Positions 11,375 through 22,348 of a stretch of 64,000 bases of DNA are shown here, in pieces. How positions within the stretch are numbered: the stretch's first letter is position 1; each line of letters opens with the position of its first letter. The stretch is from assembly GCF_904849725.1 (NCBI RefSeq), contig NC_058522.1, positions 433,037,529 through 433,101,528 of the forward strand, read 5' to 3'. Origin of the DNA: Hordeum vulgare subsp. vulgare (lineage: Eukaryota > Streptophyta > Magnoliopsida > Poales > Poaceae). The translations under genes and the position numbers were made by a program. The notes beneath the pieces are model-generated. The model saw only the letters and a list, made by a program, of their open reading frames with translations, was not told the DNA's origin and did no database searches.

Positions 11375-11859
11375 CAGTTGGAGCTTGGGTTACTGAATTG
11401 CCGTCTGTTCTATGGGGCTTGAGGACAACTCCTAACCGGTCGACTGGGTGCACACCTTTATTCATGGTGTATGGAGCTGAGGCCGTTTTGCCGAGTGGTC
11501 TCCTTCACAATTCTCCCAGTGTAGATCTTTACTCAAAGACTGAGGCTAAACAAACATGACAGGACGGTGTAGATCTCCTGGAAGAAGAACGTGAAATGGC
11601 TTTGATTCGGTCTACTGTGTACCAGCAAGATCGGCATCACTTCCATGCAAGGCACGTCAGGAATCGGTCGTTCCATGGAGGTGATCTTGTGCTCCGAGTG
11701 GATCATCAGCGGCCTCACAAGCTCACCTCTGCATGGGAAGGTCCTTTCATCGTCACCACATTGCTGAATGATGGAGCCTACCACCTCTTCCACCTCAAGA
11801 AGAATATCGACGAACCACGTGCTTGGAACACGGATTTACTTCAACGTTTCTATACCTGA
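11375..11859 (+). pseudogene. pol: Tat-type integrase, C-terminal part
   Basis: It continues the frame interrupted at 9738 (ELPSVLWG-like, then NRSTGCTPLFMVYGAEAVLP). It then carries the C-terminal integrase segment (FHARHVRNRSFHGGDLVLR, KLTSAWEGPFIVT) and ends with WNTDLLQRFYT and a TGA at 11857-11859. The usual W/R-K...L..GPF arrangement of Tat integrases is recognisable. Stops near 11420 and 11558 break it. It is followed within about 110 bp by the 72-bp hairpin array, so the array lies downstream of pol. Confidence 0.88.
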
Positions 11860-11969
11860 CGACTGAGTTGTTTGATGTAATAAGAGTACTCCAAACAATG
11901 TTGCTTATCGAAGGTATGACTCCCACAGTCTTTTATCGATTCCTATCATGCAATATCATATTCAAAAAA

Positions 11970-14330
11970 ACATTCCGAGTGGTGAGCGACCCTCCCACTC
12001 GGGGGCTTAGCTCCGATCCAGTCTTTGCCTAAGTTCAAGAAACACTCTGAGTGGTGAGCGACCCTCCCACTCGGGGGCTTAGCTCTGAACCAGTCTTCGC
12101 CTAAGTTCAAGGAACACTCCGAGTGGTGAGCGACCCTCCCACGCGGGGGCTTAGCTATGAACTAGTCTTCGTCTATGTTCAAAAAACACTCTAAGTGGTC
12201 AACGACCCTCCCACTCAGGGGCTTAGCTGCGAACTAGTGTTCGCCTAAGTTCAAAAAACACTGCGAGTGGTGAGCGACATTCCCACTTGGGGGCTTAGCT
12301 GCGAACCAGTCTTCACCTGAGTTTAAAAAACACTCCGAGTGGTGAGCGACCCTCCAACTCGGGGGCTTAGTTGCGAGCCAGTCTTCGCCTAAGTTTAAAA
12401 TAAACTCCGAGTGGTGAGAAACTCTCTCACTCGGAAGCTTAGCCGCGAACAAGTTTTCGTCTAAGTTAAAAACTCTCCCGAGTGACGAGCATTCCTCTCG
12501 CTCGTTGTCCTAGCCACGGGCAAGTTTTCGCTTAAGTTAAAACCCCATCGAGTGAATACCATCCTATTCACTCGAGAACTTAGTTGTGAACCAGTCTTTG
12601 TCTAAGTTAAAAATTCTCCCGAGCGACGAGCACTCCTCTCACTCAGGGGCTTAGCCGCGAAAAAGTTTTCGCTTAATTTAAAACCCTGCTGAGTGAATAG
12701 CATAAGTCGGTGTTTACTCACAACATATGCCATGGGTACGCTAATGATGGCGGGAACCGAAGAGACACCGGTGGGTGCTGGGGACGAGGTTGGTACAAGC
12801 ATGGAACGCACGATGTACCCAGGTTCAGGGCTCTCCATAGAGATAACACCCCTAATCCTGCCGGAGTGTATAATGTACCAATGAGGCTACAGTGTGCTCC
12901 TGGAGCTGTTCTACGGAGGAGGAAGAAGGAGCAGTCGGCTCGTATCTACCTCTCATGTATGAGTGTGTGTGTGTGTAGGATTGACCGACCCTCTGCATGG
13001 AGGGGGTCGGGGGGTTTTATAGACGAACCCACCGACCTACAATAAGGATAAAAGTACATGAGTGGGGCCCGGCTGGCAGCCTCGCCGGCTGGCCAGGGGA
13101 CCCACGGGGGTCTTGTCTTGTCGCTGGAGGGGCCCGCCGGCTGCGAGGTCCCATCTGGCTATGGGACCCGCCGGCTAGCCAGTAAGGCTCTTGCGTAAGG
13201 CCGACGCAGGACACATGTAGTACGTCCGGCGTCGTCTTGGGAGATTCCTCATGGGGTGTCAGTACGGCTGTCTCCATTGTTCCCACGCCGAGTGTGATAA
13301 TGGAGTCGGAGTTTGACGGGCCGACACTGTGTAGGATGATGGATCGAAGCCGGAGTAGGTCAGTGGCATGGCCACCAATGTTGTACCTGTCGTGCGCTCC
13401 AATCCAGTACCTTGGATAACGCGTAGCCACCTTTAACCGTAGGGTCTCGTCATGACCTACGGCCTGATGTGACTTGAGCTCCCTAGCCGGCTAGTCGCAT
13501 CACTAGCCGGCGTGGGAACGGACATCTCGCCTCTAGCCGGCCAGCGCGGCTTAGACGGCCAGAGGGAGGTAGCCGTCTCGCCTCTAGCCGCAGGAGCTTC
13601 CTAGTCGGCCAGAGAGATTCGGCCGTCTCGCCCCCAGCCGGCAGGAGCTTCCTAGCCGGCCAGGGGGATTGTGCCTCATAGAATGAGTTGTGTTGTTCCT
13701 TCAAGGTAGAAGGCAAAGGAGCAGGCTCGATGAGCCTACCCCGGGGTTATCCCCCCGTCAGCATCCTATTCACTCGGGAACTTTGCTGCGAACCAGTCTT
13801 CTCTAAGTTAAAAACTCTCCCGAGTGGTGAGCGACCCTCTCACTCGAGGGCTTAGCTACAAGCCAGTCTTCGCCTAAGTTTTAAAAAAACACTCCGAGTG
13901 CTGAGCAACTCCCTCACTCGATTTTCGCCTAAGTTAAAAATCTTGCCGAGTGAATAGCATCCTATTCACTCGAGAACTTAGCAGCGAGCCAGTCTTCGTC
14001 TAAGTTAAAAACTCTCCCGAGTTATGAGCACTCCTCTCACTCGGGGGCTTAGCCGCGAACAAGTTTTCGTCTAAATTAAAAACCTTGTCGAGTGAATATC
14101 ATCCTATTCACTCGGGAACTTAGATGTGAACCAGTTTTTGTCTAAGTTAGAAACCCTCCGAGTGACGAGCGCTCCTCCCACCTGACGACTTAGCCGCGAG
14201 TCAGACCTCGCTTATGTTAAAGGTTGTTCCGAGTGACACGCAACACTTTCACTCGGAAATTTAGTTGCGAACCAGTTTTCGCCTATGTTAGAAATTCTTC
14301 CGAGTAATGAGCATCTATCTCACTCGGAAA
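11970..14330. repeat. 72-bp tandem hairpin array downstream of Tat pol
   Basis: GCCTAAGTT-type landmarks recur every 72 bp (12027, 12099, 12171 and so on). The unit parallels the array at 1-1497 but differs in sequence: CCGAGTGG..CCACTCGG instead of CCGAGTGCG..CGCACTCGG, and GCGAA..TTCGC instead of GCGAT..ATCGC. Towards the right, variants with an 11-bp perfect stem appear (13947-13957 with 13962-13972). The array is split by a solo LTR (12704-13760). It contains no coding sequence. Confidence 0.92.
12704..13760 (-). mobile_element. Solo LTR of a gypsy-type element
   Basis: Minus-strand orientation: it begins TGACGGGGGGATAACC at 13760 and has a TATAAAA box on the minus strand near 13020. GCAT flanks both sides (12700-12703 and 13761-13764); the host tandem repeat reads ..GAATAGCATCCTATTC.. 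elsewhere, so 4-5 bp were duplicated. The left end lacks the canonical dinucleotide, so that border may be trimmed. A conserved block (TACCCAGGTTC.GG..CTC) is shared with the LTRs at 14981 and 42624, indicating a related family. The right part contains AGCCGGC-rich short direct repeats (13480-13670). Confidence 0.75.
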
Positions 14331-14519
14331 CAAAACAAACTTACCCCAGCAAAGGATTGGAAAGCAAAATACGGATAAATCCAGGATCTCTAGCATGGAT
14401 AAAAGTTGTCCACGTAAACGGAAGTACTCGGGCTTAAGGCATAAATGAAGTTTTAAAAGGTTACACCATCACTTGGCATACCGAGGCAAATAAAGTTTCA
14501 ACTTCAAGCAAAGTTTTTC
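14331..14519. other. Spacer between hairpin array and antisense gene copy 2
   Basis: Counterpart of 1780-2014 in the left element (shared CACTTGGCATACCGAGG, here near 14471 and there near 1988). No coding sequence or RNA gene seen. Confidence 0.6.
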
Positions 14520-14980
14520 TCAAACACCACTAGCGCTCGCGGGCTCGACGAAGGTATCCTGATCTATCCCCTCGGTGATCCGAGTGGCTTCTTCGATGAA
14601 GGTCTCCATGAAGTTTTCGAATTGAAGTTTCTTCGTGTTGACCACCTGGAGAGCCTTCATCTTGTCCTCCTTGGCCTCCTTGCAATGGACTCGGACGAGT
14701 GAAAGCGCCACGTCAGCTCTGAAGTGATCAACAGATTTTTTTTCCATGCCTGTACTCGACTGGGAATCTCATTGAGGCGGAGCATCATCGACTCAAGGTC
14801 AGTGTGGAGGGTGTCTTCTGGCCACAATTCTTTGTCAATCTTCACCAGTGCAGCACTCAGTCGAGCGATATACCCTTGAATACTTTTGAGACAAACGTCA
14901 AGGTGAAACATGTTCATGGCCACAGCGTCCCCGATAGGTGACTTGGGGGGGTCCAGATTTTGCTCGATGTCCTCAGTTTC
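14520..14980 (-). pseudogene. Antisense gene copy 2, last exon (main part)
   Basis: Minus-strand coding with IDKELWPED, VQAWKK, DVALSLVRVHCKEA, KLQFENFMETFIE and a C-terminus FVEPAS, collinear with exon 6 of copy 1. It is split from the rest of the gene (43365-46719) by the 28.4-kb insertion; GTTTC at 14976-14980 is the left TSD. A frameshift near 14735 follows the poly-T run. Without the insertion, exon 6 would run 43392-43365 and then 14975-14520. Confidence 0.85.
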
Positions 14981-15754
14981 TGTCATGGTTTTGTCACGGC
15001 ATATGTCCTCGTGCGAGGACTTAGGTGTGGAGCCATCGCAGCTATGTGGCGGCTTGAGAGGGGTTGGTCGGAATCGAGAGACGCGGGTTTACCCAGGTTC
15101 GGCCCCTCCAATGGAGGTAAAAGCCTACGCCATGCTTGTGTTTCATTGATGAAGATGATGATCTCGATTACAAGGGTGCAGACTCGCCACCTCTAATATC
15201 GTGGATGTCTAATTTGTCTATCTCTCATGACTTGTTTGTCTAAGACCCGTCTATTGAGACATCTAAAATCCTTATCCTCTTGGGGTGTCCCGCCCCTCCT
15301 TATATGAGCTGAAGGGGCGGGTTACACGTAGAGTCCAAGTCAGATTTAGGCTTAACCTATTATGACTCTCCATCACGGGCTTCTCTTCGTGGGCTTCTGA
15401 GTCCCGGGCGACTTACGACCAGGCGACATACAACTCGGCTTCTCTTTGTGGGCTTCTGAGTCCCGGGCGACTTACGACCGTGCGACTTACAGTTGGGCTT
15501 CTCTTCGTGGGCTTCTGAGTCCCGGGCTGCTTACAACCAGGCCGCTTACAACCGGGCTTGTGAGTCCCGGGCGGCTTACTACCGGGTTGCTTACAACCGG
15601 GCTTCTCTTCGAGACTCATCTTCACGGACTCGTCTCCAGAACTTGACTGTCTGACGGATCGTAACTATGTGACGGTCATAACTGTCTGCCCAGTCATAAC
15701 TGTCTGCCGGGTCATAACTGTCACCGGGTCATACCACGGGGTATATCCCCGACA
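14981..15754 (-). mobile_element. 3' LTR of the 28-kb LARD-like element
   Basis: 774 bp, TGTCATGG...CCCCGACA on the plus strand. It contains three to four imperfect repeats of about 60 bp at 15370-15610 (GGGCTTCTCTTCGTGGGC, TGAGTCCCGGGC, CTTACAACC) and a minus-strand TATA-like segment near 15297. It aligns along its length with 42624-43364, with indels among the repeats. Confidence 0.88.
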
Positions 15755-15767
15755 TTAGCCCCCAGGT
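15755..15767 (-). other. Polypurine tract of LARD-like element
   Basis: The minus strand reads CCTGGGGGCTAA immediately before the LTR start TGTCGGGG. This fixes the minus-strand orientation. Confidence 0.65.
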
Positions 15768-16194
15768 TAGCTTGAATTTTTTCATGGTAAGCTCCTGAAA
15801 TAAGAATAGCAAATATGCTAAGTGACCGGCTCACTCCCTTGGCTGGTTTGTGAAGTGGCTCCTAAAAAATTCGGTCTCTTCTTCATATGAATGAGCCGTC
15901 TTCACAATCATCTTGCAGGTCCATGTCCTTTGCAAAATAAAATATTGAGAATACAACACCCGTATGCCGTTGAGTCGGCCTCGAATGTTTCTTGGCGGGT
16001 CACCTCCGCGGGTCAAAATCATTGATGATGCCAGTCAACAGACTTTTAATTAGCTTGATAAAATTATTGGGAATAATGAAATCCATCTGATGTTGAGTCG
16101 GTCTTTTAGTGCTTGAACTCCGTGAAGAAATAAAACCAGTCTTGCTTACATTGACATCTTGAAAGTGCTCTTCAATTTTTTGACCTATCCATAT

Positions 16195-16908
16195 TACCTG
16201 TAGCCCCCAAGCTCCAAGTTTATCAGTTCATGATGACTTGGAGATTTGCAATAATACCTTTGGCCATGTAGCCCCCAAGTGCCAGGTTGTCTTGCTTGCA
16301 ACAGCCTGGGACTTGTAATTGTCTTACATTTATAAAGCTTCAGCTGGTGTAGCCCCCAAGGGCCGGCTCATCAGTGTGTGAGAGGTCGGGTCTTCAATTT
16401 GGATCTCATGATCCGTGAAACAACTGAGTGTTGTAGCCCCCAAGTGTCGGGTTGTCTTGCCTGTAGCAACCTGGGACTTTAGAAATTTTGATCTGAATAG
16501 TGTAACCCCCAAGTGGCGAGTTGATTGCTTGCGGCGACTCGAAACTTCCACGTTCTTCTCCATTGAACAAAAAACATCATATGATGTAGCCCCCAAGGGT
16601 CGGGTCATTATGCAATAATAAGCAGGGACTTTGTAAATCTGATGATGTAACCTTGAGTAGCAATGTCTACCCCCAAGGGTCGGGTCATTATAAAAATGAT
16701 GAATCAGTTCTCCCTTGAAACCATACTTGAATAAAAAGCGACCTGTAGCCCCCCAAGGTCGGCTTATCTCCTTGAAATAGTTGGGTCTAGTGATGATGTG
16801 ATGATTTGAAATAGCAGTTTGCATTAGCCCCCAAGTGTCATGGTGCATGTTTGCAGCGACATGGGACTTTCATACTTTGATGTAATCTTGATTTGAATAA
16901 TGTAGCCC
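16195..16908. repeat. Tandem hairpin array, about 68-85 bp units
   Basis: TAGCCCCCAAG or close variants start at 16201, 16269, 16350, 16433, 16502, 16587, about 16667, 16745 and 16825, with a tenth beginning at 16903 that is split by the Athila-type insertion and resumes at 23854. Most units continue with an imperfect inverted repeat, for example AAGTGCCAGGTTGT...ACAGCCTGGGACTT at 16277-16314. Stem sequences differ between units but usually remain pairable. Two further isolated GTAGCCCCC motifs occur near 24900 and 25206. Confidence 0.82.
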
Positions 16909-18405
16909 TACTACCTCTTGAGCTTGCGTTGGTTTTTCCCTTGAAGAGGAAAGGGTGATGCAGCACAGTAGTAGTAAGTATTTCCCTCAGTTTGAGAACC
17001 AAGGTGTCAATCCAGTAGGAGTATCAAGCCAAGTCTCCAAAGTACCTGCGCAAATATAGCAAACTTGCACCCAACACTACATAGGGGTTGTCAATCCCTT
17101 CATGATTGATTGCAAGGTGAGATCTGAAGGCGGAAAGTGCAACAAAGTAAAAGCGTAGGGCTCAAAATACGATGTGAAGTAGACCCGGGGGTCATAGTGT
17201 TCACTAGAGGCTTCTCTCATGATAGCAAATATTACGGTGGGTGAACGAATTACTGTTGAGGAATTGATAGAACCGTGCAAAATCATGACGATATCTAAGG
17301 CAATGATCATACATATAGGCATCACGTCCGAGACAAGTAGACCGATACTTTCTGCATCTACTACTATTACTCCACTCGTCGACCGCTATCCAGCATGCAT
17401 CTAGTGTATTGAGTTCATAACAAACAGAGTAACGCCTTAAGCAAGATGACATGATGTAGAGGGATAAATTCATGCAATAGATATAAACCCCATATTTTTA
17501 CCCTTGATGGCAACAACATGATGCGTGCCTCTCTACCTTTTCTGTCACTGGGTGAGGTCACCGCACGGTATGAACCCAAAACCAAGCACTTCTCCCATTG
17601 CAAGAATCATAGATCAAGTTGGCCAAACAAAACCCACAACCCAAAGAGAATTACAAGGATATGAAATCATGCATATAAGAGATCAGAAGAAACTCAAATA
17701 AGATTCATAGATAATCTGATCATAAATCCACAATTCATCGGAGCTCGACAAACACACCGCAAAAGAAGATTACATCGGATGGATCTCCATGGAGATCATG
17801 GAGAACATTGTATTGAAGATCCAAGAGAGAGAATAAGCCATCTAGCTACTAACTATGGACCCAAAGGTCTATGGTGAAATACTCACGCATCATCGGAGAG
17901 GCAATGGTGTTGATGAAGAAGCCCTCCGTGTCCGAATCCCCCTCCGGCAAGGCACCAGAACGTGCCCCGGATAGGATCTTGCGGAGACAGAAGCTTGCGG
18001 TGGGGGAAAACTATTTCCGTGGCTCTCTCCCATGGTTTCAGATTTTTCAGGAATTTATAGGCGGAAGAAGTAGGGCAAAGGAGACACGAGGGCCCACAAG
18101 CATGCTAGGCGCCCCCCCCCCCCAAGCCGCGGCTAGGGGGATTGTTACCTCCCCCGGAACCCTTTGCCTTGGTTCTCAAGCTTCCCGCATATCTTCTGTT
18201 CCGGGAAAAATCTTTTCGGAGGTTTTATCCCGTTTGATATTCTCCTTTGAAAAAGGTCAAAACACGGAAAAAACAGGAACTGGCACTTGGCACTGAGTTA
18301 ATAAGTTAGTCCCAAAAAACATATAAAAGGCAAAAAAACATCCAAAGTTTGACAAGATAATAGCATGGAACCATCAAAAATTATAGATACGTTGGAGACG
18401 TATCA
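16909..18405 (-). mobile_element. 3' LTR of non-autonomous Athila-type element
   Basis: 1497 bp. The terminal dinucleotide is mutated (TACTACC instead of TGCTACC as in the right LTR). It ends at GAGACGTATCA (18395-18405). It contains a G/C homopolymer run near 18112-18122. Confidence 0.88.
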
Positions 18406-21179
18406 AGCATCCCCAAGCTTAACTCCTGCTCGTCCTCGGGTAGGGAAGTGATAAAGACTGAATTTTTGATGTGGAATGCTACCTAGCATTTTTGTCCTTT
18501 GTAACTTCTTTCATGTGACATGAATGTTCAGATCCGTAAGATTCAAAACAATAGTTTTCTATCGACATGAAAACAATAATACTTCAAGCAAACTAGCAAG
18601 GTAATCATGAACTTTCGAAATAACAAGGCCAAAGAAAGTTATCCCTACAAAATCATATAGTCTGGCTATGCTCCATCATCCCCACACAACGAATTTAAAT
18701 CATGCACAACCCCGGTATTGGCCAAGTAATTGTTCTTGCACTCTTTCTTTCTCAAACCTTTTTCAACTCTCACGCAATACATGAGTGTGAGCCATGGATA
18801 TAACACTATAGGTGGAATAGAGTGAGGTGGAGGTTGTGAGGCAAAAAGGAGGAGATGGTCACATTGGCTCAGCGTATCAAAGTGCTATGGAGATGCCCAT
18901 CAGTAGATATCAATGTGAAAGAGTAGGGATTACCATGCAACGGATGCACTTAGAGCTATAAGTGTGTGAAAGCTGAAAAGGAGAACTAGTGGGTGTGCAT
19001 CCAACTTGCTTGCTCACGAAGACCTAGGGAAATTTTGAGGAAGCCCATCATTGGAATATACAAGCCAAGTTATATAATGAAGATTCCCACTAGTATATGG
19101 TAGTAACAAAACAAGAGACTCTCAATCATGAAGAACATGGTGCTATTATGAAGCACAAGTGTGCAAAAAGATAGTATCATTGTCCCTTCTCTCTTTTTCT
19201 CTCTTTTTTTGTGGGCTTTTCGGCCTCTTCCCATATTTTTTTGTGGGCAACTTTGGTCTCTCTTTTTTTATTTCCTCACATGGGACAATGCTCTAATAAT
19301 GATGATCATCACACTTTTATTTACTCACAGCTCAATGCTTAGGACAATGATGGCTCTATAGGAAATGCCTCCGGCAGTGTACAGGGATGTGCAACGATCT
19401 AGCTTAGCGTATGACTCGCTAGCTATCTTACGATCATGCAATGGCAATATGAAAGTGACGGCACATGTCATGAGACGGAACGGTGGGAGTTGCATGGCAA
19501 TATATCTCGGAATGTCTATGAAAAGGCCATGATAGGTAGGTATGGTGGTTGTTTCGAGGAAGGTCTATGGTGGTTTTCTGTACCGGCAAAAGTTGCTCGG
19601 AACTAGAGAGGCTAGCAATGGTGGAAGGTGAAAGTGCATCTGTACCATGGACTCACATTAGTCATGAAGAACTCACATACTTATTGCGAAAGTTTTTATT
19701 AGCAATCGAAACAAAATGCTAAATGCATTCTCCTAGGGGAAGGGTTGGTAGGTGTTAACCATCGCATGATCCCGACCACAACACAAAGGATGAAAATCAA
19801 TAAATCAATTATGCTCCGACTTCCTAACATAGCGGTTCACCATACATGCATGTTACGGGAATCACTAACTTCAACACAAGTATTTCTAGATTCACAACAC
19901 CTTACTAACATGACTGTTAATATTACCAAATCCATGTCTCAAAATTAATTGAGAGGAATCAAAATTCTCTTTACTAATCAATGCACATGAATATGGAAGT
20001 TTTATTGTATCCTCTTTGGATGCCTATCATCTTTAGGACTACTTTCATAGCACAAGCCAACTACCCAGCTACTCAAAGAGAGCACTCTCAAAAAGATATA
20101 AGTAAAGATCGAGAGTTATTATTTCTCCAAAATATGACACCACCATGCTCTATAAAGATCTAAGTGAAGCACTAGAGCAAAGTTATCTAGCTCAAAAGAT
20201 ATAAGTGAAGCACATGCGAGCTCAGTTGCCTAACTCAAAAGATATAAGCGAAGCTCAATGAGTATTCTAGAAAATTCACGATGAGTGCATGTCTCCCTCA
20301 AAAGGTGTGCAGCAAGGACGATTGTGACACATTAAAAGAAAAGACTCCTATAATACACGACGCTCCAAGCAAAACACATATCATGTGGTGAATAAAAATA
20401 TAGCTCCAAGTAATGTTACCGATGGATTGAAGACGAAAGAGGGGATGCCTTCCCGGGGCATCCCCAAGCTTAGGCTTTTTGGTGTCCTTGAATTTGGCTT
20501 GGGATGCCTTGGGCATCCCCAAGCTTGAGCTCTTTCCACTCTTTATGCCATTGTCCATGAGAACATCACCCAAAACTTGAACACTTCACAACACAAAACT
20601 TAAACAGAAACTCGTGATATCATTAGCACAAGAAAACAAACTACCAACTCTTTAGGTACTGTAGCAAACTTGATTTCTATTTATATTGGTGTTATATTAC
20701 TGTATTCTCACTTTTCCATGGCTAGTACCCCCCGATATTATCCATAGTTTCATCAAAATAAGCAATCAACACAACAAAAACAGAATCTGTCAAAAACAGA
20801 CCAGTCTGTAGCAATTTGTATACTTCATATACTTCTGGTATCTCAACAATTCTGAAACATTACGAAAATTAGGGAAATTTGCATATCAACGAGCATCAAA
20901 AAGAATCAACTCAAAAGCTATTTCTGGATAGGAATGAAAAATAATTTCGTGAGCGCAAAGTTTCTGTCTTTTTTAGCAAGATCAAACAACCATCACCAAA
21001 ACTAGTCATAAAGGCTTTACTTGGCTCAAACACAAAAAGAAACACAAAAAACACAATCATAACAGAATTATGATGGTGTGGACACAACAAAACAGAAAGC
21101 AAAAAATCCAAGTTAAATTCATTGGGTTGCCTCCCAACAAGCGCTATTGTTTAACGCCTTTTAGCTAGGCATTTATAAT
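18406..21179 (-). other. Non-coding 3' interior of non-autonomous Athila-type element
   Basis: AT-rich with no open frame of note. It carries repeats of GGGATGCC..GGCATCCCCAAGCTT near 20450-20530, shared with the truncated relative at 49570-49670, and short repeats of CAAAAGATATAAGTGAAGC (20090-20260). The polypurine tract is at its left edge. Confidence 0.7.
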
Positions 21180-21938
21180 TCAATGATGCTCACAAAAAGG
21201 ATAGCAATCGGACAAGAAGAGAGCATCATGAAGCATGTGAAAAACACATCTAAGTCTAACATACTTCCTATGCATAGGCATTTTATATGAAAACAGATTG
21301 TCAAGACAACCAATAGTTACCACATGCAAGGAAGAAGAAGGAGACAATAGCAATCTCAACATAATGAGAGGTGATTTAGTGATATGAAAGTTCCTACCAC
21401 AATATTTTCCTCTCTCATAACAATTACATGTGGGATCATATTCAATTTCAACAATATAGATATCACATAGGATGTTCTTTTCATGATCCACATGCATGCA
21501 AAGTTTACGCTCTTCAAAAATAGTGGGATTATCATCAACTAAAGTCATGACTTCTCCAAACCCACTTTCAATAATATTGCAAATATCATATTCATCATGA
21601 GGATTAAACAAATTTTCAAGATCGTAAGAAAAATCATTACCCCAATCATGGTCATTGCAACAAGTAGTGGACATAGCAAAACTAGCATCCCCAAGCTTAG
21701 GGTTTTGCATATTTTTAGCATGATTGACACTAATAGGATTTATAGTGAAACCATTGCAATCATGCTTTTCATTCAAGGAGCCCTCGTGAATCACTTCATA
21801 AATTTCTTCATTACGATTTTCAGATTCACGCATCTCAAGCAAAAATCCATAGAGAAATTCAAGTGCACTCAACTCACTAGCAATTGGTTCAACATAATTG
21901 GATCTCTTAAAGAGATTAGCAAGTGGATGAGGATCCAT
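21180..21938 (-). CDS. 252-codon ORF of unknown function in Athila-type element
   Basis: An open frame from ATG at 21938 to a stop at 21180, starting MDPHPLANLFKRSNYVEP. It is rich in Asn, Asp, His and Cys, with a central acidic region (DYDL/DEYDI-like) and a hydrophobic Leu-rich segment near residues 190-210 (LIMLRLLLSPSSSLHVV) that could span a membrane. I recall similar frames in non-autonomous Triticeae elements but know no function. It sits just inside the primer-binding-site end, the position gag would occupy, so it may be a gag-leader remnant or a replacement. Its openness over 250 codons in otherwise non-coding sequence is the main support. Confidence 0.5.
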   Translation of the reverse strand: MDPHPLANLFKRSNYVEPIASELSALEFLYGFLLEMRESENRNEEIYEVIHEGSLNEKHDCNGFTINPISVNHAKNMQNPKLGDASFAMSTTCCNDHDWGNDFSYDLENLFNPHDEYDICNIIESGFGEVMTLVDDNPTIFEERKLCMHVDHEKNILCDIYIVEIEYDPTCNCYERGKYCGRNFHITKSPLIMLRLLLSPSSSLHVVTIGCLDNLFSYKMPMHRKYVRLRCVFHMLHDALFLSDCYPFCEHH

Positions 21939-22144
21939 ATCAATAGATTTTCAGCAAGCGAAGATGCAAGCATACTGAAGGCACATAGCACACAAGCAAA
22001 GGAAAGGCAAACGAAAAAGGCAAATATTTTTGTAAATTTTTGTTTTTCATAAGTGGGGGAGAGAAAAACGAGAGGCAAAAGGCAAAAAAGTAAATGCAAG
22101 AGATGAGTTTGCGACGGTTACTTGCATAAGCTTCACTTGGAATA

Positions 22145-22338
22145 ATACCCGGTGCCAGAGATTGGCATGTTGGAGGAAGACTATTCTTGACTTGATGCTC
22201 CCCGGCAACGGCGCCAGAAATTGGCACGTTGACGGGAGACTATTCTTGACTTGATGCTCCCCGACAACGGCACCAGAAATTGGCATGTTGACGGGAGACT
22301 ATTCTTGACTTGATCCTCCTCCTCGGCAACGGCGCCAA
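22145..22338 (-). repeat. Four tandem ~60-bp units carrying primer-binding-site motifs
   Basis: GGCAACGGCGCCA or variants lie at about 22150-22158 (partial), 22204-22216, 22263-22275 and 22326-22338, spaced 59-63 bp, joined by ATTGGCA.GTTG..GGGAGACTATTCTTGACTTGATG-type spacers. The one nearest the LTR (22322-22338; minus strand TGGCGCCGTTGCCGAGG) is the expected primer binding site. The others are extra copies. Confidence 0.85.
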
Positions 22339-22348
22339 AAATTCTTCT

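Noticed and set aside
18110..18123. Poly-C runs (also 23550, 30510 and 39377)
   Set aside because: Homopolymer runs within LTRs; length may be unreliable in assembly and no function is implied.
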